A stretch of 64,000 bases of DNA from Companilactobacillus mindensis DSM 14500 (GTDB taxonomy: Bacteria > Bacillota > Bacilli > Lactobacillales > Lactobacillaceae), in NCBI RefSeq assembly GCF_001434275.1, contig NZ_AZEZ01000095.1:26400-90399 (forward strand). The letters are read 5' to 3'. A program made the translations under genes and the position numbers. Under the pieces are notes generated by a model. The model had not been told where the DNA came from. It ran no database searches and worked only from the letters and a program-made list of their open reading frames with translations. Positions 33,676 to 42,980 of the stretch are shown here, in pieces. Numbering within the stretch: the stretch's first letter is position 1; each line of letters opens with the position of its first letter.

Positions 33676-34671
33676 TTATTTTTCCTTATCTGCTTCAAAA
33701 ACAAGTCCTGCACTTATTCTAGCTTGCTCTAATGTTCTGTTGACGATTTGAGCGTATTTTAATAGTTTATCATAAGTTTCCGTATCATTTTCATTCATTA
33801 TTCTAGCAAATTCGACCGCTTCAGAGTCCATAGGATTTTCACTCTTGGTAGTTGGAATATCAGTTACATTCTTATTGTCGTCGGCCCAATCAAGATGACG
33901 AATATCGCCACCGTTATCGAGCAATAATGTGTCACGACCAAAGTAAATTTCAGAAGACATGTATGAGTTCTTGGTCTTGCCGACAATTATATTGACGTCA
34001 AACTTGGGATAGCTCAATGTCAAACTGCCGCTGCCATCAACGCCGGAAGCCAAAAATTCTGCATCGTAATCGACCTTCTTTGGTTGACCAAACAAGACTA
34101 CTGCATCATAGATCGTATAGACACCTAAGTCATACAAAGCGCCACCAGAGAATTTAGTTGTGAAAATGTTAGGATTTTTCCCAGCTAGATAGGCGTCATA
34201 ACGGCTGGAATATTTCATATATGAGAAGGTTGCTCCAGATAATTCATCGCGGTGCTTCTCAACTACTTCAGCGATTTTTTTGAAAATTGGTTCATGAATG
34301 TGTCTAGCAGCTTCAAACAAGTAGACGTGATTCTCACGAGCTAACTTTTCCAAGATCGTAAATTCAGCGATTGTTGACGTACTTGGCTTTTCAACGATAA
34401 CGTTCTTACCGTTTTCCAAAGCCTTCTTAGCTTGACTAAAGTGCAAAGCATTTGGTGAAGCGATGTAAACTGTATCAAAATTCATACTCAGAAATTCGTC
34501 CAAATCAGTGCTGATAGTAATATCTTTCTTATCCAAGTCCTTAATAAAGCTCTTCGCCTTAGCTTCCGTCCGTGAATAAACATGGGTTAATGAAAAACTT
34601 TTAGTTTCATCGGTAGCTTTAACGAATTGTTCCGTAATCCAATTTGTTCCAATTATTCCTAAACTTATCAT
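33676..34671 (-). CDS. Gfo/Idh/MocA-family oxidoreductase
   Basis: The product (331 aa) is an NAD(P)-dependent sugar- or polyol-type dehydrogenase. It has a Rossmann fold LGIIGTNWITEQFV, the family motif VIVEKPSTSTIAEF near residue 90, and GGALYDLGVYTIYDAVV in the substrate domain. RBS AAGGAGAGG. The substrate cannot be told from sequence. It is followed 1 bp later by the helicase start, so both are co-transcribed without an obvious functional link. Confidence 0.88.
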   Translation of the reverse strand: MISLGIIGTNWITEQFVKATDETKSFSLTHVYSRTEAKAKSFIKDLDKKDITISTDLDEFLSMNFDTVYIASPNALHFSQAKKALENGKNVIVEKPSTSTIAEFTILEKLARENHVYLFEAARHIHEPIFKKIAEVVEKHRDELSGATFSYMKYSSRYDAYLAGKNPNIFTTKFSGGALYDLGVYTIYDAVVLFGQPKKVDYDAEFLASGVDGSGSLTLSYPKFDVNIIVGKTKNSYMSSEIYFGRDTLLLDNGGDIRHLDWADDNKNVTDIPTTKSENPMDSEAVEFARIMNENDTETYDKLLKYAQIVNRTLEQARISAGLVFEADKEK

Positions 34672-34794
34672 AAAATCACCTCTCCTTAATTCTACTTATA
34701 TGTAAGCGCAATTACCAACAAAAAAATAACTGAATCTTATCATTATGGTATATAATTTTATTCTATACCATTTTGAGGGGAGTACTTTTCTTTT

Positions 34795-36135
34795 ATGAAC
34801 GACGAAACAGACAAATTTAGTCTGAAAAGGGACCTCGGTTTCTTTCCGGCACTATCAACAGTAATGGGTCTTGTCATTGGTGGAGGAGTTTTCTTCAAAA
34901 TCTCCAGTGTTACAGCCGCTACTGGTTCTTCCAGTTTAACGATTTTCGTTTGGATCCTTGCTGGTTTCATTACCATCAACGCTGGTTTGACTGTTGCCGA
35001 ACTCGCATCAGCTTTACCAGTTGCTGGGGGGATTTATAAATATATTGAATATATCTATGGTAAAGTTCCTGCCTTTTTACTGGCTTGGGCACAATCAGTT
35101 ATCTATTATCCCGCTGGGATCTCTGCTCTTTCGATCATCTTTGCCACACAAGTTATGAACCTTTGCAATATCTCTAGTACTTGGCAGATTCCTATCGCCA
35201 TTTCACTGGCTGTTTTCTTATATTTAGTCAATCTATTAGGGGCCAAAGTCGGTGGTCGAATTCAATCGATTGCTTTGATTGCTAAACTGATCCCTATCGT
35301 ATTGATCATCACCGTTGGTATCTTTACGCCAGTAACGCATAACGTCTCACTTTTCCCTATCACCTCGGGAAACCATGCTAACTTCTGGTCATCAATGGGT
35401 GGTGGCCTGTTAGCTACGATGTTTGCTTTCGATGGTTGGATGAACGTTGGTAATTTAGCCGGGGAAATGAAGAAGCCTGAAAAAGACTTATCTAGATCAA
35501 TTATCGTTGGGCTTTTCTTTATTACCTTGATTTACGTTTTGATCAGTTTTGTTTTCATCAAGGCCTTGCCTTTTCATTTAATTCCTGGAAATCAAAACGC
35601 TGCCTCCGAAGCTGCCATCAAAATTTTTGGTGATATCGGTGGCAAAATCGTTACTATCGGTATTTTGATCTCTGTTTTCGGTTCAGTCAACGGTTATACG
35701 ATGACTGGTCCTCGGGTCAGTTACGTTCTTGGTACCGACGATGAGATCGTCTTTTCAAAGTTTTTTGGAAAATTGACAAAGAATACTCGTGTCCCTGCCA
35801 ATGCTGGTCTGATTCAAACGATCATTGCTATCATCATGATTTTCATGGGAAGTTTTGATTATTTGACCGATATGTTGGTTTTCGTAATGTGGATTTTTTC
35901 AATGATGATGTTCGTGGGTGTTTTCATCTTGCGTCGTAGCGAACCTGAATTGGAACGTCCGTACAAGATCAACTTTTACCCTATTCCACCAATTATCGCT
36001 ATGGCTGGTGGAGCTTATATCATCATCTCAACCCTGATACGTCAACCTGGATTGGCTTTCATGGGTATCGGTATTACCTTGTTAGGATTGCCGATTTATT
36101 ACATTCACTATTTCAACAAAAAAAGGTCGCTTTAA
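34795..36135 (+). CDS. APC-family amino acid permease
   Basis: The product (446 aa) has 12 predicted membrane helices with the LeuT-fold signature VMGLVIGGGVFFKISSVTA in helix 1 and the PEKDLSRSIIVGL loop. It resembles the serine/threonine or LAT-like exchangers of Firmicutes. The substrate is not certain. The best RBS (GAGGGGAG) is 12 nt upstream of the ATG, longer than usual. A terminator overlaps its end. Confidence 0.87.
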   Translation: MNDETDKFSLKRDLGFFPALSTVMGLVIGGGVFFKISSVTAATGSSSLTIFVWILAGFITINAGLTVAELASALPVAGGIYKYIEYIYGKVPAFLLAWAQSVIYYPAGISALSIIFATQVMNLCNISSTWQIPIAISLAVFLYLVNLLGAKVGGRIQSIALIAKLIPIVLIITVGIFTPVTHNVSLFPITSGNHANFWSSMGGGLLATMFAFDGWMNVGNLAGEMKKPEKDLSRSIIVGLFFITLIYVLISFVFIKALPFHLIPGNQNAASEAAIKIFGDIGGKIVTIGILISVFGSVNGYTMTGPRVSYVLGTDDEIVFSKFFGKLTKNTRVPANAGLIQTIIAIIMIFMGSFDYLTDMLVFVMWIFSMMMFVGVFILRRSEPELERPYKINFYPIPPIIAMAGGAYIIISTLIRQPGLAFMGIGITLLGLPIYYIHYFNKKRSL

Positions 36136-36150
36136 TAGCGGCTTTTTTTG
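36117..36150 (+). terminator. Terminator of the permease gene
   Basis: AAAAGGTCGCT and AGCGGCTTTTTTT form a stem over a TTAAT loop that contains the stop codon. Confidence 0.8.
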
Positions 36151-36203
36151 TTGCAGGTTATACTTTTAAGTAGGTATAGTAATTAAAATTGTGGGTGATT
36201 TTC

Positions 36204-37532
36204 ATGAAAGTTCAATTTAAAAATAAATTGGAAGAACGTTTAGTAAAAACAACCTTAAAAATTCAACACTTATTGATCTATCGCATTATTCAGCGGACGC
36301 TATTACTAATTTTTCCCTTCGCTTTATTCGGTAGTTTCATCAAAATAATTCAAACTGTCGTCATCGGCCGAGAAGGATTCTTAACTGATATCTTTCCAAA
36401 TTTGAACAATGACTTCGTCTATCGACAAATCGACAATATTACTAACGGACTGTACAACATGTCGCTGGGCTGGGTCTCAGTCATCGCTATCTTCGGTGCG
36501 GCCAAATATACCGCCAAATATTACAACCGTGACGACCAAATCGCTGGACTCGTGGGGATCAGTTCCTATTTGATTGCCGACTACTCATACTCCAAAGTCC
36601 AACCAATTTCCTTTCATCCAGGCATGCTTGGTATGAGAGGTTTGCTCTTTGCCATCGTCTTGGGTATGTTTATCGGTTGGCTATTCAAAAAGTTCAGTCG
36701 GCCCGCTCCCAAACTTCAAAGTAATCAGGTACCAACCAGTGTTTTGGAAAGAGCCTTTATTTCTTGGAAGCCATTGATTCTTTCACTAATTATCGCAATG
36801 ATTTTCAGTACCTTTATCAACGTCACCTACTATTCAGAAGCCCCTGGCAACTTTATCAATTCCTTAGCTACTGAATACACCTCCCACAATGATTGGACGC
36901 AACTACTCAAAACTTTGCTCTTCTCGCTTTATACAATCATCATGTCATTTCTCGGTTGGTCGGGTACTTACTCAGCCTTAGGCGTGGAAAAAATGGATGT
37001 CCTTTCTACCGTTAACCTCAATTATGCTCTAGAAAAACACACCGCATGGAACGCTCCCAATCCATTCACCAGTGCTTCCTTATATCACGGCTTTGCTACT
37101 TATGGCGGGACTGGCTGTGTGTTGGGTCTGATCATCGCTATCTTGATAGTAGCTCGGGACAAAGACTTTCAGACCGTTGCCCGTTGGGCTATGGTCCCTA
37201 GTATTTTCAATATCAGTAGCGGCGTTATGACCGGAATTCCCGTCTTATTCAACGTCATCTTTTTAATTCCATTTATCTTAGCTCCTTTGGCCAACATGTT
37301 AATGGCCGCCTTAGCAATCACTTTGCATTTAATGCCACCTAGCGTCTATCCTGTGCCCATTGGAACCCCAGGACCACTAATTGCCTTCATTGCCACTAAC
37401 GGCAGCTGGCAGGCCTTAGGATTCTCTGTACTGGCAATTGTTATTTCAACCTGTATTTATATTCCATTCGTCAAAATGGCTGTCAAAGTAAAAATCTTGG
37501 ATAATCTTGGTCTTGAAGAAGGTGAAGCTTAA
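36204..37532 (+). CDS. PTS EIIC component, lactose/cellobiose type
   Basis: The product (442 aa) is a membrane sugar-translocating subunit of the phosphotransferase system. It has ~10 helices, a family-typical FNISSGVMTGIPVLFN segment and GTPGPLIAFIATNGS near the end. No EIIA or EIIB gene is adjacent, so it must borrow them or serve another role such as sensing. I choose ATG 36204, 6 nt after GGGTGA. Its stop overlaps the next start (TAATG), so the hydrolase behind it is translationally coupled. Confidence 0.85.
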   Translation: MKVQFKNKLEERLVKTTLKIQHLLIYRIIQRTLLLIFPFALFGSFIKIIQTVVIGREGFLTDIFPNLNNDFVYRQIDNITNGLYNMSLGWVSVIAIFGAAKYTAKYYNRDDQIAGLVGISSYLIADYSYSKVQPISFHPGMLGMRGLLFAIVLGMFIGWLFKKFSRPAPKLQSNQVPTSVLERAFISWKPLILSLIIAMIFSTFINVTYYSEAPGNFINSLATEYTSHNDWTQLLKTLLFSLYTIIMSFLGWSGTYSALGVEKMDVLSTVNLNYALEKHTAWNAPNPFTSASLYHGFATYGGTGCVLGLIIAILIVARDKDFQTVARWAMVPSIFNISSGVMTGIPVLFNVIFLIPFILAPLANMLMAALAITLHLMPPSVYPVPIGTPGPLIAFIATNGSWQALGFSVLAIVISTCIYIPFVKMAVKVKILDNLGLEEGEA

Positions 37533-38422
37533 TGCGCACTCGTAATTTAAGAAAAAATAAAAATTTTAAATATCTAGTAGCGATTGCTATTATCTTAGTT
37601 TTGCTAGGTATCCCTTCTTACATTTGGACAAAAAGAAACGTCACTACCTTAGCCGGGCGCTATAATTCACCAATGTCACCAGTGATCTTGATTCCTGGTT
37701 CCAGCGCCTCAGCTAACCGTTTCGATGACTTAGTTAAAACTGTCAACCGGACATATGGCGAACACCACAGTCTCCTAAAAATGACCGTTCACACTAACAA
37801 CAAAATCACTTACAGCGGCAGAATCCGTTCAAACGATGAGCGTCCCTTTATCGTCGTGGGATTTGAGAATAACAAAGATGGCTATTCCAACATTAAAAAG
37901 CAAGCAGCTTGGTTCAATATTGCTTTCAATCAACTGAAGAAGCGTTACCGTTTCAATAACTTCAATGCTTTTGGCCATTCCAATGGCGGTTTGATCTGGA
38001 CACTCTTCTTTGAAAAGTACTTTGACGATTCAACTATCACCGTTAATCAAATGTTGACCGTTGGTACGCCTTACAACTTCGAAGAAAAGAACACTTCTAA
38101 TCGGACTCAAATGCTAAACGACCTCGTCAAAAGCCGCGACAAGATTCCGGAAGATCTAACCTACTACTCCATCGCTGGTACCAAACTTTATACCGATGAC
38201 GGTATCGTTCCCCTTGGAAGTGTCGATGCTGGAAAATACGTTTACGAAGGCCATATCAAACACTACACGCTCATTACTTTGACCGGTTCCAAAGCTCAGC
38301 ACTCCGACATGATCGATAGCAATCAGTTTATTACTATTTTCCATCAATACATCGTCGGTAATGGTATCAACAATCCTGGTCGGAACAAGCCAAATAAGAA
38401 AGTTCCTAAACCACAGCAATAA
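37532..38422 (+). CDS. DUF915-type surface alpha/beta hydrolase
   Basis: The product (296 aa) has an N-terminal signal or anchor helix (residues ~13-32) and a hydrolase fold: VILIPGSSASANRF, the nucleophile elbow NAFGHSNGGLIW, and a C-terminal KAQHSDMI with the likely catalytic histidine. The C-terminus is Lys/Pro-rich. It is the intact paralog of the broken gene at 345-1196. Coupling to the EIIC gene suggests a shared role in sugar or surface metabolism, but this is inference. Confidence 0.87.
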   Translation: MRTRNLRKNKNFKYLVAIAIILVLLGIPSYIWTKRNVTTLAGRYNSPMSPVILIPGSSASANRFDDLVKTVNRTYGEHHSLLKMTVHTNNKITYSGRIRSNDERPFIVVGFENNKDGYSNIKKQAAWFNIAFNQLKKRYRFNNFNAFGHSNGGLIWTLFFEKYFDDSTITVNQMLTVGTPYNFEEKNTSNRTQMLNDLVKSRDKIPEDLTYYSIAGTKLYTDDGIVPLGSVDAGKYVYEGHIKHYTLITLTGSKAQHSDMIDSNQFITIFHQYIVGNGINNPGRNKPNKKVPKPQQ

Positions 38423-38426
38423 GCCC

Positions 38427-38455
38427 TTGTATTACGCGAATCTTTTAAATACAAT
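38427..38455 (+). promoter_or_regulatory. Promoter of the two-component operon
   Basis: TTGTAT (38427-38432), a 17-bp spacer and TACAAT (38450-38455). The -10 box ends 6 bp before the ATG at 38462, so the mRNA should begin at or next to the start codon. Confidence 0.7.
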
Positions 38456-38461
38456 TAGCTT

Positions 38462-39808
38462 ATGGTATATATAGATTGGCAATTAAGCTTAATAGCAGAC
38501 TTTTTCTTATTATTTTCTACGTTGTTACTACATCGTTACTTTTTAAGAACATTCAATATAAAATACTTTCTATCCGATATAGCCATTTCTTTGATTTTTG
38601 GTTATATCGGATTGTTTTTTGACGACTTTTTTATCTTGATGTTTATTTGTCTTATGCTTTTGATAAATTGGCTCTCTTCCAGGCCGCATCAGCTCGATAT
38701 GGCCAAATCCATTTCCTTGATCACGGCTGCAAGTATTGAGATCGTCTTGTTCAGCTTTGCTACTTACAGTGCTCGGATCCTCTTTTTCATCGCCAATAAC
38801 GAGTGGAAATTACGTATCTTGGAACAGTTGCAACAAAATTTCATTGCGGTTTCTTTGATAATCAACGTTTTATATTTGATTATCTTTTTACTTGTCGCCA
38901 GCAATTTCAAACCACAAACGGTTAAATTATGGATTCAGATCGAACAGTATCACTTAGGCAAGCGTGTCTTTCAAATGGCGCTCGGTTCGTTTTTAGCCTT
39001 CATGATCATCTTGATCATCAGTGACTTCCAATCTGTGACAGCGACGATTCAGGCCGTTTTACTATTGATTTTTTCTATCGGATTAGTCATCACTTACCGC
39101 CAATTGATTTTTTTCATTCGAACAATTGCCATTCAAAACGAGGCCAAAGAAAAAATTCTCTACAACAAGCAGCTCAACGAATACTTAACAACGGTCCAAC
39201 AGCAATACACGGATTTACGAAAGTTCAAACACGATTTCCAAAACATCATGCTCTCAATGAAACCGTTCGTTGACAACAGTAACTCGACTGAGTTGAAAAA
39301 CTATTATCACGATATCTTAAAAGAACGAGTTGAAATGTCCAAAGTCAGTGGCGGCAATATTACTGAGGTCCGAAATATCGACAGTGACGCCATTCGGGGA
39401 CTTCTGATCCAAAAATTCTTTATTGCTCGCAGCGAACAGATCCAATTTAATTTGGAATTGAATCAGACCCATTACCACTTTGACAACGATATTTTGATCC
39501 TAGTTCGTATCTTAGGAATCTTGATCGACAACGCTTTGGAATATGTCCAAACGATCGACGAAAAGATCGTCACTTGTGCGATTACTCAAACAGATAATAC
39601 GACAGAGATCACCATCGATAATCCCCTGAAAAATAAATTAAATTTAAAAGCAATCTTCCAGTCAGGCTACACGACTAAAGACCAACACACCGGTTTTGGT
39701 TTGGCCAATGCTCGAAAATTGATTTCGGAAACTGATAATCTATACTTAGAAACAAAAATTATTCATGAACACATCATGATGACACTTATAATCGTTGGAG
39801 GTGAATAG
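38462..39808 (+). CDS. GHKL sensor histidine kinase (AgrC/ComD-like)
   Basis: The product (448 aa) has six or so membrane helices (residues ~10-225) and a cytoplasmic HPK10-type kinase core. The phospho-acceptor is H257 in RKFKHDFQNIM. The N-box is LGILIDNALEYV and the G-box GFGLANARKL. This class usually senses secreted peptides, but no peptide precursor or processing gene is visible nearby. There is no RBS before the ATG. The promoter position implies a leaderless mRNA. The response regulator follows. Confidence 0.9.
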   Translation: MVYIDWQLSLIADFFLLFSTLLLHRYFLRTFNIKYFLSDIAISLIFGYIGLFFDDFFILMFICLMLLINWLSSRPHQLDMAKSISLITAASIEIVLFSFATYSARILFFIANNEWKLRILEQLQQNFIAVSLIINVLYLIIFLLVASNFKPQTVKLWIQIEQYHLGKRVFQMALGSFLAFMIILIISDFQSVTATIQAVLLLIFSIGLVITYRQLIFFIRTIAIQNEAKEKILYNKQLNEYLTTVQQQYTDLRKFKHDFQNIMLSMKPFVDNSNSTELKNYYHDILKERVEMSKVSGGNITEVRNIDSDAIRGLLIQKFFIARSEQIQFNLELNQTHYHFDNDILILVRILGILIDNALEYVQTIDEKIVTCAITQTDNTTEITIDNPLKNKLNLKAIFQSGYTTKDQHTGFGLANARKLISETDNLYLETKIIHEHIMMTLIIVGGE

Positions 39809-39809
39809 G

Positions 39810-40556
39810 ATGTTTCCAGTTTATTTATTAGAAGACAATGACATTCAACGATCTAAATATGCCGAATTCATTAAAAATGGCATCTTGATCAATGACGCTA
39901 ACTTAGAATTAAAGGTCAGCAGTGGCACAGTCGACAACTTTTTGGCCAATTATGTGCCTCAAGAACAAGGTTTATATTTTTTGGATATGGAAATTCAAGA
40001 TGACAAATTGGCCGGTCTAAACATTGCCGAAAAGATCCGCAAAGATACTCCTTTGGCTCAGATCGTCTTCATCACTACTCACGATGAATTGTCACTGACG
40101 ACTTTGGAACGAAAAATTGCTCCGATGGATTACATTCTCAAAGACAAAGGCTTAGACGAAATCAAAAACCGTATCACTGACGACATCGAAACTGCTCAAA
40201 GCAACTTGCAAAAGTACAGTCACTCTTCCAAAAATTTGTTGGATTATAAAATTGACAGTCGCTACTTTTCAATTTTAATGGACGATATCATCATGCTTTA
40301 CACGCAAAAAGATGTCCCTGGCCGCATCTTCGTCATCACTAAGAATCAGCTGGCCGAATTCAATGGTTCCTTGAATACCTTTGAAACAGACTACCCTAAC
40401 CTCTTTCGATGCAACCGTAGCTACTTAGTCAATCTGGAAAATGCCACGACTTACGACAGTCACACGCGTACTTTGGCATTTATCGACGATTCAACTTGTG
40501 AAGTCTCATTTAGAAAAAATAAAGAATTGATCAAATTGCTTTCAAACAAAAAATAG
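39810..40556 (+). CDS. LytTR-family response regulator (AgrA/ComE-like)
   Basis: The product (248 aa) has a receiver domain with D59 in LYFLDMEIQ as the likely phosphorylation site, and a C-terminal LytTR DNA-binding domain (NLFRCNRSYLVNLENA). ATG 39810 lies 8 nt after GGAGG, which is inside the end of the kinase gene, so the two are tightly coupled. Targets of LytTR regulators are usually direct repeats upstream of export or bacteriocin genes; none was recognised here. Confidence 0.92.
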   Translation: MFPVYLLEDNDIQRSKYAEFIKNGILINDANLELKVSSGTVDNFLANYVPQEQGLYFLDMEIQDDKLAGLNIAEKIRKDTPLAQIVFITTHDELSLTTLERKIAPMDYILKDKGLDEIKNRITDDIETAQSNLQKYSHSSKNLLDYKIDSRYFSILMDDIIMLYTQKDVPGRIFVITKNQLAEFNGSLNTFETDYPNLFRCNRSYLVNLENATTYDSHTRTLAFIDDSTCEVSFRKNKELIKLLSNKK

Positions 40557-40612
40557 CGCTAGAAAATTTTGGACGTAGTCATATCTTGTCCGCTTTCTCT
40601 AGCGCTATTATT
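40553..40612. terminator. Terminator region of the two-component operon
   Basis: TAGCGCTAGA and TCTAGCGCTA form the outer stem around a ~35-base loop with an inner GGAC/GTCC pair. It is shared with the converging XRE gene. Confidence 0.7.
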
Positions 40613-40618
40613 TTATTT

Positions 40619-40846
40619 TTATTTTCGACCAACTAACTCATCGAGACTAACTTCATAAACATCCGCAAATCTCATCATCATATAAATATCGGGAGTTCTT
40701 GTGTTGTGTTCATACTTAGAAATCGTCGTAATATCAATGTGCAGCATCTTTGATACTTCACGTTCCGACAAATTGCAAAGTCTGCGATAATTACGTAAAT
40801 TATCACCCAAGAAAGTTCTCTTACGATTCAAACTTAATTCTTCCAT
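40619..40846 (-). CDS. Small XRE-family transcriptional regulator
   Basis: The product (75 aa) is essentially one Cro/C1-type helix-turn-helix (LRNYRRLCNLSEREVSKML, ITTISKYEHNTRTPDIYMM) with no effector domain. It converges on the two-component operon and is upstream of nothing obvious. Target unknown. Confidence 0.85.
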   Translation of the reverse strand: MEELSLNRKRTFLGDNLRNYRRLCNLSEREVSKMLHIDITTISKYEHNTRTPDIYMMMRFADVYEVSLDELVGRK

Positions 40847-40936
40847 GATGTTCCCTCAATTCTTACTTATGGAAACATTATATTTCAAAAGTAATAAATG
40901 AAACATAAACTCCTATGAACGTATCACTTTTCCCGA

Positions 40937-41128
40937 TTAACGTAATGAAACAAGTGCCGTGATCCCATAATAAAACAAAGCCACGGCAAAGACCATACTA
41001 GCAATCACTGCTATAAAGGCAAAAATCAGGGGACTCGACTGTTTTCTTATATTATTGAAATATTCTTTGGAGACCGTCAGCTGCCAGATACCCAACAGGA
41101 TAGCTCCAATTCCTAAAATCACTTTCAT
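40937..41128 (-). CDS. Small two-helix membrane protein
   Basis: This 63-aa protein has hydrophobic segments at residues ~3-20 and ~35-60. The start at 41128 has an upstream AAGAG; an in-frame reading to 41185 would overlap the previous gene. It lies 19 bp after the gene at 41148-41387, so the two form an operon. No recognised family. Confidence 0.6.
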   Translation of the reverse strand: MKVILGIGAILLGIWQLTVSKEYFNNIRKQSSPLIFAFIAVIASMVFAVALFYYGITALVSLR

Positions 41129-41147
41129 TGTTGAGCTCTTTTCAAAA

Positions 41148-41387
41148 TTATTTTTTGGTAGTTCTTCCTGCAAACAGATATACACCGATCAGAACCAAAA
41201 CGACAACAATCGGCATTAAGACATTCGAAAAACTGAGATTATATCGACCGACAGCAATCAAATAGATGACTGAACCGACAAATAATATCGGTAAAATCAT
41301 CCCTAAATATTTATTATGGCGATATCCGGCAAAACTTTGAACAGCAATTACAATGACTGCCAAAATTGATCCAATTAATTCCAACAT
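41148..41387 (-). CDS. Small three-helix membrane protein
   Basis: This 79-aa protein has three hydrophobic segments and a short basic C-terminus (GRTTKK). RBS AGAGGAG is good. It is the first of a two-gene operon of small membrane proteins. I do not recognise a function. Confidence 0.65.
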   Translation of the reverse strand: MLELIGSILAVIVIAVQSFAGYRHNKYLGMILPILFVGSVIYLIAVGRYNLSFSNVLMPIVVVLVLIGVYLFAGRTTKK

Positions 41388-41447
41388 AATTTCTCCTCTG
41401 ATCCACTTAGATTCAGTGTATCATGTCTACAATAAAATAATGGCAAA

Positions 41448-41488
41448 AAAAACTACCAATATTCGTCATCTGAATATCGGTAGTTTTT
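41448..41488. terminator. Bidirectional terminator
   Basis: AAACTACCAATATTC and GAATATCGGTAGTTT with A/T runs on both sides. Confidence 0.8.
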
Positions 41489-41562
41489 GATTTATTGGGG
41501 CTGTTATACCCTCTATCTAAAACGAGCTACTCAAACCAACTTACTGCGGTTTGCTACGCTCT

Positions 41563-42924
41563 CTATTTCTTTAATTTAAGTTGTGTAACACATTCGATAT
41601 GGTTAGTCATTGGGAACATATCAACTGGTGTCACGTCACCAATTTCATATGTATCGCTTAACAATGATAAGTCACGTGCCAAGGTAGCTGGATTACAACT
41701 GATGTAAACCATCTTTTCTGGTTTGATATTCTTGATTGAATCGATCAAGGAGTTAGCCAAACCTTTACGTGGAGGATCGACCATCAAGACATCGACACCG
41801 ATATCATTTTTAGCCCATTCATCCAAAACATCTTCCGTCTTGCCGACTACGAAGTCAGCGTTGGTAATGTTGTTCAACTTAGCATTTTGGTCCGCATCCT
41901 TAACAGCATCTTCGATCACTTCGATACCAGTAACGTGTTTTGCTTTGTTGGCTAGTGAAAGTCCAATCGTACCGATACCAGAGTAAGCATCGACAACTTT
42001 TTCCTTGCCTGTCAATTCAGCTTTATCAATAGCTAATTGATAAAGGTTTTGTGTTTGAACTGGATTTACTTGATAGAAAGATCTTGGTGAGATTCGGTAT
42101 GTGTGGCCGAGAATTTCGTCATCAATATACTTCTTGCCACCGAGCAAAGTCATCTTTTGACCAAAGATCACGTTCGTATTCTTAGAATTGATGTTCAAGA
42201 AGAGTGACTTAACATCTGGGTTAGCAAGGATCTCGTTAGTAATATCCTTGTAGTGAGAAATATCAGGTGTTCTTGAAACTAAGACGATCATGATTTGACC
42301 AGTAAAGTAAGCCCGGCGCACCATAATAGTTCTAATTTGGCCCTTTTGGTTTTGTTCATCAAAGCCACGCACGTTGTACTTACGTAAGATGTCACGTACA
42401 CGGATGATTTCAGCATCGATCTTAGGATCTTGGATCAAGAAGTTTTCCATTGGCACAAGGTCGTGAGAACGACGGCGATAGAAACCAGTTGTCAATTTAC
42501 CATTAACTTGGCGCACTGGTACTTGAGCCTTGTTACGGTAGTTGAATGGTGAATCCATACCGAGAGTTTCGTTAACTTTGAGGTCTTTTAAGCCCATCTT
42601 GTTAAAGTCAGTTACCACTTGGTTGTGTTTGAATTCTAGTTGTTTGTCATACTTCAAATGACTCAAAGGAGCGATCCCTGTTTGAGCATAGATAGCGTCG
42701 ATGTCACTGACACGATCAGGAGAAGCCTTCAAGACATCCAAAGTTCTAGCAAAACCAAAGTTTTTGTTGATACGAGTAATAACAGCCTTAACGGTTTCAC
42801 CTGGCAGTGCATTGTCAACAAAGAGTGTAAAGTCATCGACTTTAGCAACACCCTTACCTTCGTATGATAAATCTTGAATGTTTAATTCTAGTTCTTGGTT
42901 CTTTTTTAAATTTGGTTTGTCCAT
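41563..42924 (-). CDS. rlmD: 23S rRNA (uracil-C5)-methyltransferase, RlmD/RlmCD type
   Basis: The product (453 aa) is a SAM-dependent m5U methyltransferase. An N-terminal TRAM domain (residues ~8-60) is followed by the catalytic domain with DAYSGIGTIGLSLA, VDPPRKGL and the catalytic cysteine in MVYISCNPATLARDL. The CxxxxxCGGC iron-sulfur cysteines of E. coli RlmD are absent: that segment reads YAQTGIAPLSHLKYD. It is the last gene of the long pcrA operon. Confidence 0.9.
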   Translation of the reverse strand: MDKPNLKKNQELELNIQDLSYEGKGVAKVDDFTLFVDNALPGETVKAVITRINKNFGFARTLDVLKASPDRVSDIDAIYAQTGIAPLSHLKYDKQLEFKHNQVVTDFNKMGLKDLKVNETLGMDSPFNYRNKAQVPVRQVNGKLTTGFYRRRSHDLVPMENFLIQDPKIDAEIIRVRDILRKYNVRGFDEQNQKGQIRTIMVRRAYFTGQIMIVLVSRTPDISHYKDITNEILANPDVKSLFLNINSKNTNVIFGQKMTLLGGKKYIDDEILGHTYRISPRSFYQVNPVQTQNLYQLAIDKAELTGKEKVVDAYSGIGTIGLSLANKAKHVTGIEVIEDAVKDADQNAKLNNITNADFVVGKTEDVLDEWAKNDIGVDVLMVDPPRKGLANSLIDSIKNIKPEKMVYISCNPATLARDLSLLSDTYEIGDVTPVDMFPMTNHIECVTQLKLKK

Positions 42925-42941
42925 TTTTCACCTATACATAG

Positions 42942-42972
42942 AAAAAAGAAGTGTCCGATTGATACACTTCTT
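42942..42972 (-). terminator. Hairpin between dagK and rlmD
   Basis: GAAGTGTATCAATCGGACACTTC-type stem followed by T6 on the minus strand; it may partly separate rlmD from the operon. Confidence 0.65.
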
Positions 42973-42980
42973 GATTCTTG

